A stretch of 64,000 nt of DNA from Geodermatophilus normandii (GTDB taxonomy: Bacteria; Actinomycetota; Actinomycetes; Mycobacteriales; Geodermatophilaceae), in assembly GCF_003182485.1 (NCBI RefSeq), contig NZ_QGTX01000001.1, positions 2,004,001 through 2,068,000 on the forward strand. The letters are read 5' to 3'. How positions within the stretch are numbered: position 1 is the stretch's first letter; each line of letters opens with the position of its first letter. The notes under the pieces were generated by a model. The model did no database searches. It was not told the origin of the DNA and saw nothing but the letters and a program-made list of their open reading frames with translations. Below are positions 63,734-64,000 of this stretch, one piece after another. The position numbers and the translations under genes were made by a program.

Positions 63734-64000
63734 AGCGGGATGTTCCCGTGCTTCTTCGGCGGCAGGGTCTGGCGCTTGTTGGCCAGCAGCCGCAGGGCCT
63801 TGGTGATCTCGATGCGGGTCTCCGACGGCCGGATGACCTGGTCGACGTAGCCGCGGTCGGCCGCGACGTAGGGGGAGAGCAACGCGTCCTCGTACTCGGT
63901 GATGAGCTCCGCGCGACGGGCGTCGGGGTCCGTCGCGTCGGCGAGTTCCCGCCGGTAGAGGATGTTGACCGCGCCCTGGGCGCCCATGACGGCGACCTGG
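63730..64000 (-). CDS. accD: Acyl-CoA carboxylase beta subunit (carboxyltransferase), C-terminal part only
   Basis: Only the last about 89 codons are in the window; the frame is open through base 64000. [18 protein letters not shown] and the acidic [19 protein letters not shown] with [11 protein letters not shown] at the end are typical of propionyl/acetyl-CoA carboxyltransferase AccD5-type subunits. It transfers carboxylate from biotin to acyl-CoA. MutAB upstream in the window supports propionyl-CoA as a substrate; which AccD paralogue this is cannot be told from the fragment. Confidence 0.95.
   Translation of the reverse strand, partial: QVAVMGAQGAVNILYRRELADATDPDARRAELITEYEDALLSPYVAADRGYVDQVIRPSETRIEITKALRLLANKRQTLPPKKHGNIPL

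Overview
The window is very GC-rich (coding third positions are almost all G or C). It uses many GTG starts, GTGA/ATGA start-stop overlaps, and promoters that place a TANNNT box 6-7 nt before the start codon. Gene content (split acyl-CoA carboxylase with an epsilon subunit, MutAB/MeaB, DUF3017 after folD, LGFP repeats, a BTAD-STAND regulator) points to an actinobacterium. The overall style resembles Geodermatophilaceae or a relative; the family is inferred, not proven. No rRNA, tRNA, CRISPR array, transposase or prophage was seen. This is chromosomal, mostly core-metabolic DNA with a few accessory loci.

Layout. 1-3.4 kb: end of folD, a DUF3017 membrane protein, malate and isocitrate dehydrogenases. 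3.6-13.1 kb: a DUF559 protein, a cell-surface CAP protein, a CNNM/CorC-type membrane protein, galE, a HisC-like aminotransferase, trpS, a 2H phosphoesterase, a YihY/BrkB protein and a DD-carboxypeptidase. 13.3-36.3 kb: a nucleoside-salvage region. It has a BMP-type lipoprotein, a two-domain ABC ATPase and two permeases for nucleoside uptake, then cytidine deaminase, thymidine phosphorylase, adenosine deaminase, deoxyribose-phosphate aldolase with a pair of aldehyde dehydrogenase genes, uracil phosphoribosyltransferase, purine nucleoside phosphorylase and a phosphohexomutase-family enzyme that may be the phosphopentomutase. An ABC exporter, a DEAD-box helicase, an acidic duplicated-domain protein, a Ca2+/H+ antiporter and small membrane proteins lie between them.

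36.4-42.9 kb is the most unusual stretch: an M16-like peptidase with an extra C-terminal domain, then a 1480-residue protein joining a BTAD DNA-binding regulator, a STAND NTPase, one membrane segment and a WD40 propeller, then a small secreted protein on the other strand. The next intergenic region carries three CGGTTGYGG direct repeats in 11-bp phase, the spacing known for SARP/AfsR-type operators. 43-50.6 kb: a GCS2-family ligase, an M20 amidohydrolase, and methylmalonyl-CoA mutase (mutA, mutB) with its GTPase meaB.

50.6-64 kb: a lipoprotein, a second DUF559 gene bracketed by two copies of a long palindromic repeat, a gamma-glutamylcyclotransferase-like protein, an LpdA-type quinone reductase, a frameshifted secreted metzincin peptidase, a subtilisin-like protease with near-identical 321-bp tandem repeats, and the acyl-CoA carboxylase genes (accA3, accE, accD) with maf and a sulfotransferase-like gene. 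Propionyl-CoA made or fixed by the carboxylase can pass through MutAB/MeaB to succinyl-CoA and so to the TCA enzymes at the left end.
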